Origin: Bacteroidaceae bacterium
GTDB taxonomy: Bacteria > Bacteroidota > Bacteroidia > Bacteroidales > Bacteroidaceae
Length of the DNA: 64,000 nt
Reading direction: 5' to 3'
Assembly (NCBI GenBank): GCA_902362375.1
Contig: CABIVS010000004.1
Span: forward strand, 301,304 to 365,303
In this document: positions 8,935 to 19,156 of the stretch, in pieces
Numbering within the stretch: position 1 is the stretch's first letter
How the letters are laid out: every line of letters starts with the position of its first letter
The notes under the pieces: model-generated
The model's input: only the letters and a program-made list of their open reading frames with translations
Database searches by the model: none
Told to the model about the DNA's origin: nothing
Translations under genes and position numbers: made by a program

Positions 8935-10761
8935 ATGAAAAGACTAACATTGATATCATTGATTCTGAGTATGATATTGACTTCCTGTAAAGAGTATGGT
9001 GAAGTAAGAATTATGCCGGAATTTAATCATAGTGAAACAGAGATTGAACTCTATAAAAACGAAGGTTCCTCAAAAACAGTGGTAATATCCACTACAGCGA
9101 ACGAAATTACTGCAGATTATAATGCCAGTTGGCTTTCGGTAGATGCTAACAAGCAACGGATTATCTATACAACCCTTACTACTAATGAAACCGGTGAGGT
9201 GCGCTCTGCCATCGTCAAGTTAAATGCCGGAGATTTTTCAATGGAAGTGACAGTGAAGCAGTTGGCGAAGGACGAGTCAGAAGTAAAGACATTAAAAGTC
9301 GGACAATTAACAGAAGACGGACTCGGAATGATATTCTGGGTTGATCCGGATAATCAAGAAGTAGGTAAGGCTATTTCACTAGAGCGTTGGGGTGGTAATC
9401 CGTTTGAAGCATCCATTAAATTACACAATGCTTTCTCGATGGTAAATGGTATGGAAAATACAGCTCTGTATACTGATGCCGGTACCAATGACGCAGCTGC
9501 TCTATGTACAAATTTAGGAGAGGGATGGTATCTGCCTGCCTCTGAAGAATTAGGGAATTTATTTGATATCTATAATGGCATAGCACGCGATAACGGATTT
9601 ACCAATGCTACACCAGATCAAATCAGTGATGCAGAAAAAGCTTCCCGTTCTACATTTGATAAAAAATTAACCGATCTCGGAGGGGCAGTAATAAATGCAG
9701 CTGCTGAAAATGGTAACGGAGAAAGTTACTGGTCGAGCACGGAAAATGAAGACGGCCAGAAAGCACGCTATGTACGTTTCGGGAAATATGGAATGGATTT
9801 TGGTGCCAAGACAGGTACGAGCCGTTTTGTACGTGCCATGAAAGCAATCGGTGACTATAAATTCCCCGAGGAGCCCGCTACCTTATCTGTTTCACCAACG
9901 CAGGTAGAACTGACAAGTGAAGAAGGGGCTACAGCAGATGTCACAGTTAGCACAAATAAACTGTCATTTGCATATGTCATTGAAGGTAACAGTAATACGT
10001 GGCTTTCTGCTGTACAGAATGAAGATAAAATCAAATTTACTGCTTTATCTAAGAATGACGGTGACGAAGTTCGTACAGCCATTGTAACGATAACAGCTGG
10101 CAGCGGTGATGCTCAAGCCACAGTGACAATAACCATAAGACAACAGAAAGGACAGACGGAAGCTCCTGCTTTCCAGATAGGAGATTTTGTAAAGATGGAT
10201 GGTGATACAGAACTGGCTGAAGGCGGTATCGTATTTTGGGTAGAGGGCAACAATGCTAAAATTCTGTCTTTAAAGCGTAGTGCCACTGCCATAAATTGGG
10301 CTAACGAAGGATTTATAGATGCATTAGGTTTAACAGATCAGGAAGATGGTGAAGCTAATACTCAAAAGATGAGAGAGAGTGCCATAGCTGCTAATATTCC
10401 GATTCTGGAATATTGTAAAGATGGCTGGTATTTACCTGCTAGAAATGAAATGGAAGCGGTCTTTACTGCATACAACGGCGGACCTTCCCAAAGTATCGGG
10501 GTAAAACCTGATGCTATTAAGCAGGAAGAAAAAGATGCTCGCGCAGCTTGGGACAAAATTCTCACTGATAATGGAGGGGATGTTATGAACGAAAAAGCTG
10601 ACAATACCGCTGGTGACAGCTATTTCACCAGTACGGAAGCGGATGATGCTTCGAAAGTATTCTATGTGCGTTTCGGACAGTGGAACCCCGGTTTAACTGG
10701 TGCCAAATATGCCAAATCGCCTGCACGGTATGTACGTTGTATCCGAAAAATTTCCAAATAA
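8935..10761 (+). CDS. Surface glycan-binding-type lipoprotein with duplicated BACON + DUF1566-like modules
   Basis: 608 residues with a lipobox ending at Cys18 (ILTSC). Two similar halves are visible. A BACON-type beta-sandwich at about 33-112 is followed by a DUF1566/Lcl-like module at about 120-300 with GEGWYLPASEEL, SYWSSTE and YVRFG. A second BACON at about 312-402 (SAVQNEDKIKFTAL) is followed by a second Lcl-like module at about 410-608 with KDGWYLPARNEM, SYFTSTE and YVRFG. It sits where the surface glycan-binding protein (SGBP) gene lies in many PULs, right after susCD. BACON domains usually act as spacers or glycan-contacting modules. The Lcl-like folds are therefore candidate ligand-binding units, which is an inference; no catalytic residues are recognised. 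Confidence 0.7.
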   Translation: MKRLTLISLILSMILTSCKEYGEVRIMPEFNHSETEIELYKNEGSSKTVVISTTANEITADYNASWLSVDANKQRIIYTTLTTNETGEVRSAIVKLNAGDFSMEVTVKQLAKDESEVKTLKVGQLTEDGLGMIFWVDPDNQEVGKAISLERWGGNPFEASIKLHNAFSMVNGMENTALYTDAGTNDAAALCTNLGEGWYLPASEELGNLFDIYNGIARDNGFTNATPDQISDAEKASRSTFDKKLTDLGGAVINAAAENGNGESYWSSTENEDGQKARYVRFGKYGMDFGAKTGTSRFVRAMKAIGDYKFPEEPATLSVSPTQVELTSEEGATADVTVSTNKLSFAYVIEGNSNTWLSAVQNEDKIKFTALSKNDGDEVRTAIVTITAGSGDAQATVTITIRQQKGQTEAPAFQIGDFVKMDGDTELAEGGIVFWVEGNNAKILSLKRSATAINWANEGFIDALGLTDQEDGEANTQKMRESAIAANIPILEYCKDGWYLPARNEMEAVFTAYNGGPSQSIGVKPDAIKQEEKDARAAWDKILTDNGGDVMNEKADNTAGDSYFTSTEADDASKVFYVRFGQWNPGLTGAKYAKSPARYVRCIRKISK

Positions 10762-10782
10762 AACCCTTTAAAGAAGACAATC

Positions 10783-12330
10783 ATGAAAGTTAATTCATTC
10801 TATATCATAGCATTGTTGATATGCAATATCGCACTCGCTTCGTGTACGGATTATGTAGTGAAAGATCCTAATTTTATGCCACCGGATGTTGTCATTAATG
10901 ACGATACAGGTAATAATGACATCATCGAAGGGCTACCGACTCCCGGAGAAATGCAGCCTTATAGCCCCTCACTTTTAGGTAAGCCTTATCGTCCGATAAA
11001 AGTTAAGTATTCCAATGAGTTTCCACCAGTGACCAAATGGACGGAGAGTAATACCCGTATTGTCGCTTACATGGGAGAGTACAAACCTGCTATCAAGTCG
11101 GAAAGTGACTACAAGGCCATAACAAATAAGTATGGTAGTTTCACTTCAGGAGCCAAACAACAAGCCACAGGGCGTTTTTACGTAAAAAAAATAAACGGCC
11201 GTTGGTGGATTATCGATCCTGAAGGCTATCCGCATTATGAGAGGAGCGTCACTTCCATGCGTTACGGTTCTTCGGCACGCAATAAGGAAGCATGGAACAA
11301 GCGCTTTGGCACTGACGCCAAATGGATAGCAACATCACAAGCAGAATTGGCTAGTATTGGTTTCCATGGTACGGGAGCCTTTTGTACGGATACATACGGA
11401 AAGATTCAGACTCACAACTCTGCCATTCCCAATTCTCCGTTAACGTTGACTCCTTCATTCGGATTTTTGGGACAATTCAGAACACAAAATGGCCATGCCT
11501 ATCCAGGTAATACATCGGACAATGAATTGGGGCTGGTACTTTATGATGACTGGGCAGATTTCTGTAAAACATATATAAACACCTCTTTGGCACCTTATTT
11601 GAATGATGCCAACGTATTAGGCTTCTTCTCGGACAATGAAATCAACTTCTCATCACAGAACTCCAAAATTTTAGACCGTTTTCTGGCACTTACGGATAAA
11701 ACAAATGTGGCCTATCTAGCGGCAAAGAAATTTATGGATGAAAAAGGGGCAACAAGTGTGACAGATAACCTGAATAGTGAATTTGCAGGCCGGCTAGCCG
11801 AGATTTATTATAAAGGAGTGAAGGATGCCATTAAGGAAGCCGACCCGGGCATGATGTATCTGGGCACACGCCTGCATGGCACTCCCAAATATATGAAGGA
11901 TGTAGTGGCTGCTGCAGGCAAATACTGTGACATCATTTCCATCAATTACTATAGCCGTTGGAGCCCGGAGTTGGACTCCTATGTTAAAAATTGGGGAGAA
12001 TGGGCAGATACTCCGTTTTTGGTTACCGAATTTTATACAAAAGGTCAGGATTCCGATTTGAATAACTTATCAGGAGCCGGATTCACGGTTCCGACCCAGA
12101 ATGACCGTGCATATGCTTATCAGCATTTTACACTGGGGCTGCTTGAAGCAAAGAACTGTGTGGGATGGCACTGGTTCAAATATCAGGATGACGATGGGAC
12201 GGATAACAGCGGGAAACCGGCTAATAAAGGCGTGTATGATAATCATTATGAAATGTATCCTTACCTAAGCAAATTTATGCAGGAAGTAAATTACAATGTC
12301 TATAATTTAATTGAATACTTTGACAACTAG
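10783..12330 (+). CDS. Agarase/GH-A-like glycoside hydrolase lipoprotein
   Basis: 515 residues with lipobox ALASC (Cys21), so probably outer-membrane anchored. A Pro/Asp-rich linker at about 28-55 precedes the catalytic domain. The motif GRWWIIDPEGYPHYERSV is the start of the barrel in proteins annotated as agarase or GH50/GH42-like. Candidate acid/base is Glu286 in FFSDNEINFSS. Candidate nucleophile is Glu416 in FLVTEFYTKG, followed by GWHWFKYQDDD. Spacing and context fit a retaining clan GH-A beta-glycosidase, commonly acting on galactose-type backbones in relatives. The exact CAZy family and substrate cannot be told from sequence reading. It lies between the surface lipoprotein gene and the GH88 fusion in the same operon. 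Confidence 0.72.
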   Translation: MKVNSFYIIALLICNIALASCTDYVVKDPNFMPPDVVINDDTGNNDIIEGLPTPGEMQPYSPSLLGKPYRPIKVKYSNEFPPVTKWTESNTRIVAYMGEYKPAIKSESDYKAITNKYGSFTSGAKQQATGRFYVKKINGRWWIIDPEGYPHYERSVTSMRYGSSARNKEAWNKRFGTDAKWIATSQAELASIGFHGTGAFCTDTYGKIQTHNSAIPNSPLTLTPSFGFLGQFRTQNGHAYPGNTSDNELGLVLYDDWADFCKTYINTSLAPYLNDANVLGFFSDNEINFSSQNSKILDRFLALTDKTNVAYLAAKKFMDEKGATSVTDNLNSEFAGRLAEIYYKGVKDAIKEADPGMMYLGTRLHGTPKYMKDVVAAAGKYCDIISINYYSRWSPELDSYVKNWGEWADTPFLVTEFYTKGQDSDLNNLSGAGFTVPTQNDRAYAYQHFTLGLLEAKNCVGWHWFKYQDDDGTDNSGKPANKGVYDNHYEMYPYLSKFMQEVNYNVYNLIEYFDN

Positions 12331-12370
12331 AATAGGTCATAATAAAAGACATAAGTATCAATTCTTTAAA

Positions 12371-14758
12371 ATGATGATAATGAATAACGGAAAGAAAGTT
12401 TTAATTATAGGTCTGACTCTGCTGACCGGTTTTACCTATTCAGCAGGAGCAGTAACAAAAGACATGAAGAAAGTCGTTGATGAAGCTCTTGAATTTTCGG
12501 TCAAACAGTCAATGTCCATGTTCAATGAAATGAAAGATCAGAAAGGCATACTTCCGAGAACAGCGAAAGATGGCAAGATGATTACTTGCGAATCTGCTTG
12601 GTGGACAAGTGGTTTTTATCCGGGTTCCCTTTGGTACTGTTACGAGTATAGTAATGACCCGCAAGTAAGAGCCGCCGCAGAAGAGATGACCTCACGAGTG
12701 GAAAAACAGAAATACACAACCAGTAACCATGATGTTGGTTTTATTATCAATTGCAGTTTTGGTAATGGTTATCGCCTCACTCATAATGAAACATACAGGG
12801 AAGTAATAGAGACTGCCGCAAAATCTTTGTCTACCCGTTTTCATCCGGTGACGGGATGCACCCGTTCTTGGAACAGCAAAAAATGGCAATTCTCTGTTAT
12901 CATTGATAATATGATGAATTTGGAACTACTCAATGTAGCCTCTTCCCTAACGGGAGACAACACCTACTATAATATGGCCAAGTCGCATGCAGACCGGACA
13001 ATGATTAATCATTTCCGCCCTGATGGAAGTTCATACCATGTGGTAAGTTATGACACGATTACGGGAAAAGTATTGAATCAAGTGACGCATCAAGGGGTAA
13101 ACGATCAATCCTCCTGGTCACGTGGACAAGCATGGGGACTATATGGCTTTACAATGATGTATCGGCAGACTGGTAAAAAAGAATATTTGGACCATGCTAT
13201 TAAGATTGGTAAGTTCATTATGAATCATCCGCGCCTGCCCAAGGATAAGATTCCTTATTGGGACTTTGATGCTCCCAATATTCCCAAAGAAGACCGTGAT
13301 GCCTCTGCAGGTGCTATCATGGCATCAGCCTATGTGGAATTAAGCACTTATGTGGAAGGAGAACTAAGCAAACAATTCCTCGCGATAGGTGAACAACAAA
13401 TAAAGTCGTTAGCTTCTCCAGGTTATCGCGCAAAGAAAGTGGGTGATAATAATCATTACATTATCAAACATAGTACAGGTTTCATGGCAAAACAATACGA
13501 GATTGATGCTCCTCTGACATACGCAGACTACTATTTTATAGAGGCATTAATCAGATATAAAAAACTACTGGAAAATCGTCCGGTAGTTGAAACAATAACA
13601 GCCTTCTCGGAAAATTCGGATCGTTCTCTTTGGCTAAGTTCGCTCCATCGAATTTCCTATCCGCTGTTAACGAATATGGCAAAAGGAGAACTGCGAAAGA
13701 ATATGCCTGTTGAGTCTATCGCCGCTGATATGCAAAAAAGAAAAGAAGTCACGCACCTGGAAGCTTTAGGAAGGCTAATTACCGGTATCTCAACTTGGTT
13801 GGAACTAGGACCCGACAATACGATAGAAGGCAAACTACGTGCCGAATATATTAATTTAGCCTTGAAATCTATTTCTAATGGAGTAAATCCCCAATCTCCT
13901 GATTATCTAAACTTCAATAACGGACGCCAGCCATTAGTTGATGCCGCCTTCCTTGCTCACGGCCTATTAAGAGCACGCACGCAATTATGGGACAAGCTTG
14001 ATAAGACAACTCAAGAACGGGTAATCAAGGAACTTAAATCATCAAGAGCAATAAAACCTTCTGAAACCAATTGGCTGTTTTTCGCAGCAATGGTAGAGGC
14101 CGCCTTGAAAGAGTTTACCGGCGAATGGGAATATGAACGTGTAAAGTACGCTTGCGATCGTTTTGCACAATGGTATAAAGGTGACGGATGGTATGGTGAC
14201 GGTGCTGATTTTCATCTGGATTATTACAATAGCTTCGTCATACATCCTATGATGGTCGAGGTGCTGGAAATAATGAAGAAAAACGGTATAGAGAGTTCCA
14301 TACCCTATGATCTTGAAGTCGAACGATATGCACGCTATGCCGAACAACAAGAAAGACTGATATCACCTGAAGGTACATTCCCGATAGTGGGCCGTTCATT
14401 GGCTTATCGATTCGGTGCATTTCATGCATTATCTGATGTTGCTTATCGAAAATTACTTCCGGACAGAGTAAAACCTGCTCAAGTAAGGTCCGCTCTATCC
14501 GCTATAATCAATCGTCAGATTAATGCGCCCGGAACGTTTAACCCTGAAGGCTGGCTACGAGTAGGTTTTGCCGGTTATCAACCTCATATCGGTGAGACAT
14601 ATATATCAACAGGTAGTCTGTATCTGTGTACAGCCGTATTTATCGCGCTTGGTTTACCGGATTCTGATGAGTTTTGGTCTTCTCCTTCTGCTGATTGGAC
14701 TTGTAAAAAAGGTTGGGCAGGTGTTGATTTGAATGTGGATAAAGCCTTGAAAAAATAG
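12371..14758 (+). CDS. GH88 unsaturated glucuronyl hydrolase fused to DUF2264 (GH154-type) domain
   Basis: 795 residues from the ATG at 12371. The in-frame ATG at 12311 overlaps the previous gene and would place 20 hydrophilic residues before the signal peptide (KKVLIIGLTLLTGFTYSAGA). Residues 25-405 are an (alpha/alpha)6 GH88 domain. Asp121 in NHDVGF and Asp179 in IIDNMMNLELL match the catalytic Asp pair of unsaturated glucuronyl hydrolases, and SSWSRGQAW is also typical. These enzymes hydrate the 4,5-unsaturated uronate left by polysaccharide lyases. Residues 415-795 are a complete DUF2264 domain (WLELGPDN, GDGADFHLDYYNS, AEQQERLISPEG, GRSLAYRFG). DUF2264 is, to my knowledge, classified as GH154 with beta-glucuronidase activity. 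One polypeptide would then carry two uronidase-type activities. Neighbouring genes carry two more copies of the domain. Confidence 0.85.
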   Translation: MMIMNNGKKVLIIGLTLLTGFTYSAGAVTKDMKKVVDEALEFSVKQSMSMFNEMKDQKGILPRTAKDGKMITCESAWWTSGFYPGSLWYCYEYSNDPQVRAAAEEMTSRVEKQKYTTSNHDVGFIINCSFGNGYRLTHNETYREVIETAAKSLSTRFHPVTGCTRSWNSKKWQFSVIIDNMMNLELLNVASSLTGDNTYYNMAKSHADRTMINHFRPDGSSYHVVSYDTITGKVLNQVTHQGVNDQSSWSRGQAWGLYGFTMMYRQTGKKEYLDHAIKIGKFIMNHPRLPKDKIPYWDFDAPNIPKEDRDASAGAIMASAYVELSTYVEGELSKQFLAIGEQQIKSLASPGYRAKKVGDNNHYIIKHSTGFMAKQYEIDAPLTYADYYFIEALIRYKKLLENRPVVETITAFSENSDRSLWLSSLHRISYPLLTNMAKGELRKNMPVESIAADMQKRKEVTHLEALGRLITGISTWLELGPDNTIEGKLRAEYINLALKSISNGVNPQSPDYLNFNNGRQPLVDAAFLAHGLLRARTQLWDKLDKTTQERVIKELKSSRAIKPSETNWLFFAAMVEAALKEFTGEWEYERVKYACDRFAQWYKGDGWYGDGADFHLDYYNSFVIHPMMVEVLEIMKKNGIESSIPYDLEVERYARYAEQQERLISPEGTFPIVGRSLAYRFGAFHALSDVAYRKLLPDRVKPAQVRSALSAIINRQINAPGTFNPEGWLRVGFAGYQPHIGETYISTGSLYLCTAVFIALGLPDSDEFWSSPSADWTCKKGWAGVDLNVDKALKK

Positions 14759-14776
14759 AATGAAAGAAGTATGCTC

Positions 14777-16579
14777 ATGAAAAATATACTATTTATTTTA
14801 TTCGCTTCACTAACTTTGTTTTCCTGTTCGGAGAACAAAGCTGTTGAAAAACAGACGACTTTTTGTAATCCAATGAATCTGGATTATGGTTGGGGAAACT
14901 TTCAAATAAGAGAAAAGAAAGCCCGTTCCGCAGCCGACCCTGTTATCGTATTATTTAAAAACAAATACTATTTATTTACCACAATGGACATTGGCGGCTA
15001 TCGAGTATCCGATGATTTAATTACATGGAAAAATGTATATTTCAATCCGGAAGTAGAGACATCCGCCCTTGATGTCGATCATTATGTGGCACCCGCTGTG
15101 GCAGCCGATGAAAACTATGTATACTTCATTAATTTCACCAGAGACCGTACCAAGAAAACGGTAGATGTCATTCGCTCATCCGATCCGGAAAATGGAAAAT
15201 GGGAAAAATGTGGTGAAGTAAGACGTATGGCCGATCCTTGTTTATTTATTGACAATGGACGCTTCTTTTTCTATTATGGTTTAGGTGGAACTCAATCTAC
15301 TACTTTCTTCGAAGTAGATCCTGCCACATTCAAAGAAATAGAAGGCTCAAAAAAGGTCTTGAGAGAATATGTAACAGACATCAATCAGTGTAAATCAGGC
15401 TATCATTTTGGACGTAGAGAATTATATGATGAAATTGATGCCTCTGCCTGGCAGGGAAATTTTTCCAAAGTACCATGTCCTGAAGGTGCATGGATTGTGA
15501 AGAACAAAAATAAATATTACCTGCAATATGCCACTCCAGGTACTATCTGCAATTGGTATTGTGATGTGGTTCTGGAGAGTGATAGTGTAAATGGTGGTTT
15601 TGTAGAACAACCTTATAATCCTGTATCTCTAAAAGTCGGTGGTTTTATCGGAGGAGCCGGACATAGTTGTGTATTTAAAGACAAATACGAAAATTGGTGG
15701 CAAGTCACCTCCATGTGGGTGGGTAATCATGACGAATTTGAAAGAAGAATTGGTTTATTTCCTGTTTCTTTTGATGATAAAGGAAGAATGAGAACCCATA
15801 CTGTATTAGGGGATTATCCCATATCACTACCGCAAAAGAAATTCAATCCTCAAGATATTTCCGCTTTTGGCTGGATGCTCCAATCATATCATAAAAAGAG
15901 TACAGCGTCTTCTTCATTACCGGGTTTCGAACCGGAAAAGGCAGTGGATGAAAATGTTCGCACCTGGTGGTCGGCTACAAGTGGCAAAGTAGGTGAATAT
16001 TTCGTAATAAACTTAGGTAAAAAAGTACGTATGAATTCCATTCAGATAAACTTTGCAGAACAAGACATTAACCCTGATGCTCCCAAAGAAACGGATTATC
16101 ACGCTTATAAACTGTACGTATCCGACAATGGAAGGGATTGGAAACTAATAGTGGATAAATCAAGGAACATGGTTGCCATACCACATGAATATGTAGAATT
16201 TCCGAAACCGATAGAAACTTCTTTTGTTAAAATAGAAAATGTCCATACTCCCAAAGAAGGCAAGTTTGCCTTATTGGATTTGCGTGTGTTCGGTTTTGGC
16301 TATTCGGACAAACCGGAAATTGTTAAAGAACTGTCAGTAAAAAGAAACAAAGACGATGAAAGATATGCTTCGCTTAGCTGGAATAAAGTATCCAATGCTG
16401 ATGGTTATCTTGTTCGTTTTGGTTATCAGCCTGATTTTCTTAATCAATGTATCCAGGTCAAAGATAAAGAGACAACCGGTTTACTGCTCCATATCCTTAC
16501 CAAAGGCGTACAGTATCATTACCGCGTTGACAGCTATAATGACAGTGGAATTACAGAAGGCATCGTTATCTCTGAATAA
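14777..16579 (+). CDS. GH43-like five-bladed propeller lipoprotein with F5/8C (CBM32-like) and FN3-like modules
   Basis: 600 residues from the ATG at 14777 (an ATG at 14771 is also possible), with lipobox LFSC (Cys17). The propeller domain spans about 27-350. The three acidic residues expected in clan GH-F are visible: Asp54 (AADPVIV, base), Asp153 (RMADPCLF, pKa modulator) and Glu236 (CPEGAWIVK, acid). Residues about 355-505 (EPEKAVDENVRTWWSA, then LGKKVRMNSIQINF) form a discoidin module, and about 510-600 looks like a fibronectin III domain. GH43 relatives act on arabinose, xylose or galactose linkages by inversion. The subfamily is not resolved. The protein is likely surface or periplasmic and membrane-anchored. 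The next gene starts 6 bases after its stop. Confidence 0.78.
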   Translation: MKNILFILFASLTLFSCSENKAVEKQTTFCNPMNLDYGWGNFQIREKKARSAADPVIVLFKNKYYLFTTMDIGGYRVSDDLITWKNVYFNPEVETSALDVDHYVAPAVAADENYVYFINFTRDRTKKTVDVIRSSDPENGKWEKCGEVRRMADPCLFIDNGRFFFYYGLGGTQSTTFFEVDPATFKEIEGSKKVLREYVTDINQCKSGYHFGRRELYDEIDASAWQGNFSKVPCPEGAWIVKNKNKYYLQYATPGTICNWYCDVVLESDSVNGGFVEQPYNPVSLKVGGFIGGAGHSCVFKDKYENWWQVTSMWVGNHDEFERRIGLFPVSFDDKGRMRTHTVLGDYPISLPQKKFNPQDISAFGWMLQSYHKKSTASSSLPGFEPEKAVDENVRTWWSATSGKVGEYFVINLGKKVRMNSIQINFAEQDINPDAPKETDYHAYKLYVSDNGRDWKLIVDKSRNMVAIPHEYVEFPKPIETSFVKIENVHTPKEGKFALLDLRVFGFGYSDKPEIVKELSVKRNKDDERYASLSWNKVSNADGYLVRFGYQPDFLNQCIQVKDKETTGLLLHILTKGVQYHYRVDSYNDSGITEGIVISE

Positions 16580-16585
16580 AAAGAT

Positions 16586-19147
16586 ATGAACAAAAGACTG
16601 CTTATTTATCCTCTACTCTTTTCTGCCGGGCTATTGCAAGCCCGGCAGAAACCTAATGTTGTGATTATCTTTACAGACGATCAGGGTTACCAGGACCTTG
16701 GTTGTTATGATTCGCCATTGATACAGACTCCCTCTATTGACCGCATGGCAAAGGAAGGCATAAAGTTGACCGACTTTTATGTATCGTCTTCCGTATCAAG
16801 TGCTTCGCGTGCAGGACTTCTGACCGGCAGATTAAATACACGGAATGGAGTAAAAGGGGTATTTTTCCCCGAATCTGAAGGGATGCCTGCAGAGGAAATC
16901 ACTTTGGCCGAAGCGTTGAAAGAGCAAGGCTATGCAACCGGTTGCTTCGGTAAATGGCATTTAGGCGATTTGAAAGGGCATCTACCTACAGATCAAGGAT
17001 TTGATTACTACTATGGCATCCCATACAGCAATGATATGTATATCGGTCCCTCCCAGCAGTTCGCCTCCAATGTTACTTTCAGGGAAGGTTATAATCTGTC
17101 AAAAGCTAAAGAAGACCAAGAAATTGTGAGGACTTCCAGTAGAGCAGATATAAAAAAAAGGTTGAACAACGCTTCTCCACTATTTGAAGGAGATAAAATT
17201 ATTGAGTATCCCTGCGACCAGTCTACTACCACCCGACGTTATTTTGATCATGCCATAGATTTTATAGAAAATAATCCGGAGCAACCTTTCTTCGTCTATA
17301 TCACCCCATCAATGCCTCATGTGCCGTTATTTGCCTCCGAGCAATTTAAAGGTAAAAGCAAACGGGGACTCTACGGTGATGTTGTAGAAGAAATTGATTG
17401 GAATGTAGGTCGTTTACTCGATTACTTGGACAAAAAGAAATTAGCAGAAAACACTTTAGTTATTTTCGCATCGGATAACGGACCGTGGTTGTCTTTCAAA
17501 GAAGACGGAGGTTCCGCTGAGCCGTTACGAGGCGGTAAGTTCTCTTATTATGAAGGAGGCGTCAGAGTTCCTTGTATCATCCGTTGGAAAGGGAGTATAC
17601 CTACCGGTGTAACTAGTGACGCAATAATTGCCAGCATCGACCTTTTCCCTACAATCATGCACTATGCAGGTTGCCAATCCTTCAAACAAAAGATTGATGG
17701 TATAAATATTTCATCTTTTCTCAAAAATCCTTCTCTACGATTACGTGACGAATATGTTTATGTAAAAGGTGGTGAAGTTCACGGTATACGCAAAGGTGAT
17801 TGGGTCTATTTGCCTAAAACTGGTAATAGTAAGTTTAAAAAAGGAGATGTTCCCGAATTGTTTAATCTAAAACAGGATATCGGAGAATCGAATAATCTTC
17901 ATCTACAGTATCCGGACAAAGTGAAAGAGCTGCAGGAAGTGATGAAAAAGTATCAATCAACTTCTACTATGCCATATGCACAAGTACGTGATACGCTTAA
18001 TGATGACAGACAATATTGGATTCAGACACTCGTGAAAATAGCTGATCCGGTGATAAGCAATCTTAGCAAAGACCAACTGAAAAAAAATATTCCTGTCGGG
18101 CGTTCGTCATCAGCTTTAGCCAGCAGTCGGGAGTTTATCACTCATATGGAGGCTGTAGGCAGAACCATCGCAGGAATAGCACCTTGGTTGGAACTTGGAC
18201 CAGACAATACTCCAGAAGGCAAGCTACGTGAAAAATATATTAAAATGACGTGCAAGGCTCTGGCAAACTCTGTAAACCCGAAATCAAATGATTATTTCAA
18301 CAGCACAGCTACCCGTCAGATATTAGTAAACAGCGCATTCTTAATACAGGGTTTATTGCAAGCACCTACACAGTTATGGGGAAATCTGGATGACACCACC
18401 CGCAAGAGACTCATTGAACAGTGGAAATCGACCCGCACCATGAAACCGGGAAATAATAATTGGTTGTTATTTTCTGCTATGGTGGAGTGCGGATTAAAAG
18501 AATTTTCCGGAGAATGGAATTTTCCGACAGTAGAAAGAGCCTTGACTTCTCATAGAGAATGGTATAAAGGAGATGGAGTTTATGGAGATGGAGCAGATTT
18601 TCATTTAGATTATTATAATAGCTATGTTATCCATCCTTTGTTACTGCAAATCCTGAAAGTGACAGTAAAACAGAGGCCATCTTTCCAGTCATTTCTGAAC
18701 GAAGAATGGATACGATTTATTCGTTACGCCGAAATTCAAGAGCGCATGATAGCTCCCGACGGCAGCTATCCGATACTAGGCCGTTCAGTCAGTTACCGTT
18801 CAGCAGCATTCCAAGTGTTGGGGGCATGTGCCTTATTCAAAAAACTCCCGGAATCATTGAAGCCCGGACAAGTACGTGGAGCCATGACAGCCATGCTTAA
18901 GCGTCTTTTTGAGCAGCCGGGAACTTTCGATAAAGAAGGTTGGCTGACGATCGGAGTTTGTGGCGAACAACCAGAACTAGGAGATATTTATCTGTCTACT
19001 CCTTGTGTTTATCTATGTGCATTAGGTTTCCTGCCCTTAGGACTCCCTGCCAATAACCCTTTTTGGTGCAACCCGGTTGAACCATGGACAAGTATAAAAG
19101 CATTTGGCGGTATAGATTTTCCAATAGACAAGTTTATTAAACCATAA
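16586..19147 (+). CDS. Serine-type sulfatase fused to a C-terminal DUF2264 (GH154-type) domain
   Basis: 853 residues with signal peptide about 1-19. Residues 20-460 are a type I sulfatase. The metal ligands begin at Asp31-Asp32 (FTDDQGYQD), and the formylglycine signature is S71-S-A-S-R75 followed by AGLLTG. Ser at the modified position predicts maturation by an anaerobic sulfatase-maturating radical SAM enzyme (anSME) encoded elsewhere. FGKWHLG and ASDNGPW (Asp297/Asn298) complete the site. Residues about 473-853 are a full DUF2264 domain (WLELGPDN, GDGADFHLDYYNS, IQERMIAPDGSYP). The fusion suggests desulfation coupled to removal of a neighbouring uronic acid, which is an inference. A read-through artefact is unlikely because the frame is continuous through the junction near base 18000. 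Confidence 0.88.
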   Translation: MNKRLLIYPLLFSAGLLQARQKPNVVIIFTDDQGYQDLGCYDSPLIQTPSIDRMAKEGIKLTDFYVSSSVSSASRAGLLTGRLNTRNGVKGVFFPESEGMPAEEITLAEALKEQGYATGCFGKWHLGDLKGHLPTDQGFDYYYGIPYSNDMYIGPSQQFASNVTFREGYNLSKAKEDQEIVRTSSRADIKKRLNNASPLFEGDKIIEYPCDQSTTTRRYFDHAIDFIENNPEQPFFVYITPSMPHVPLFASEQFKGKSKRGLYGDVVEEIDWNVGRLLDYLDKKKLAENTLVIFASDNGPWLSFKEDGGSAEPLRGGKFSYYEGGVRVPCIIRWKGSIPTGVTSDAIIASIDLFPTIMHYAGCQSFKQKIDGINISSFLKNPSLRLRDEYVYVKGGEVHGIRKGDWVYLPKTGNSKFKKGDVPELFNLKQDIGESNNLHLQYPDKVKELQEVMKKYQSTSTMPYAQVRDTLNDDRQYWIQTLVKIADPVISNLSKDQLKKNIPVGRSSSALASSREFITHMEAVGRTIAGIAPWLELGPDNTPEGKLREKYIKMTCKALANSVNPKSNDYFNSTATRQILVNSAFLIQGLLQAPTQLWGNLDDTTRKRLIEQWKSTRTMKPGNNNWLLFSAMVECGLKEFSGEWNFPTVERALTSHREWYKGDGVYGDGADFHLDYYNSYVIHPLLLQILKVTVKQRPSFQSFLNEEWIRFIRYAEIQERMIAPDGSYPILGRSVSYRSAAFQVLGACALFKKLPESLKPGQVRGAMTAMLKRLFEQPGTFDKEGWLTIGVCGEQPELGDIYLSTPCVYLCALGFLPLGLPANNPFWCNPVEPWTSIKAFGGIDFPIDKFIKP

Positions 19148-19156
19148 AATAAAATC

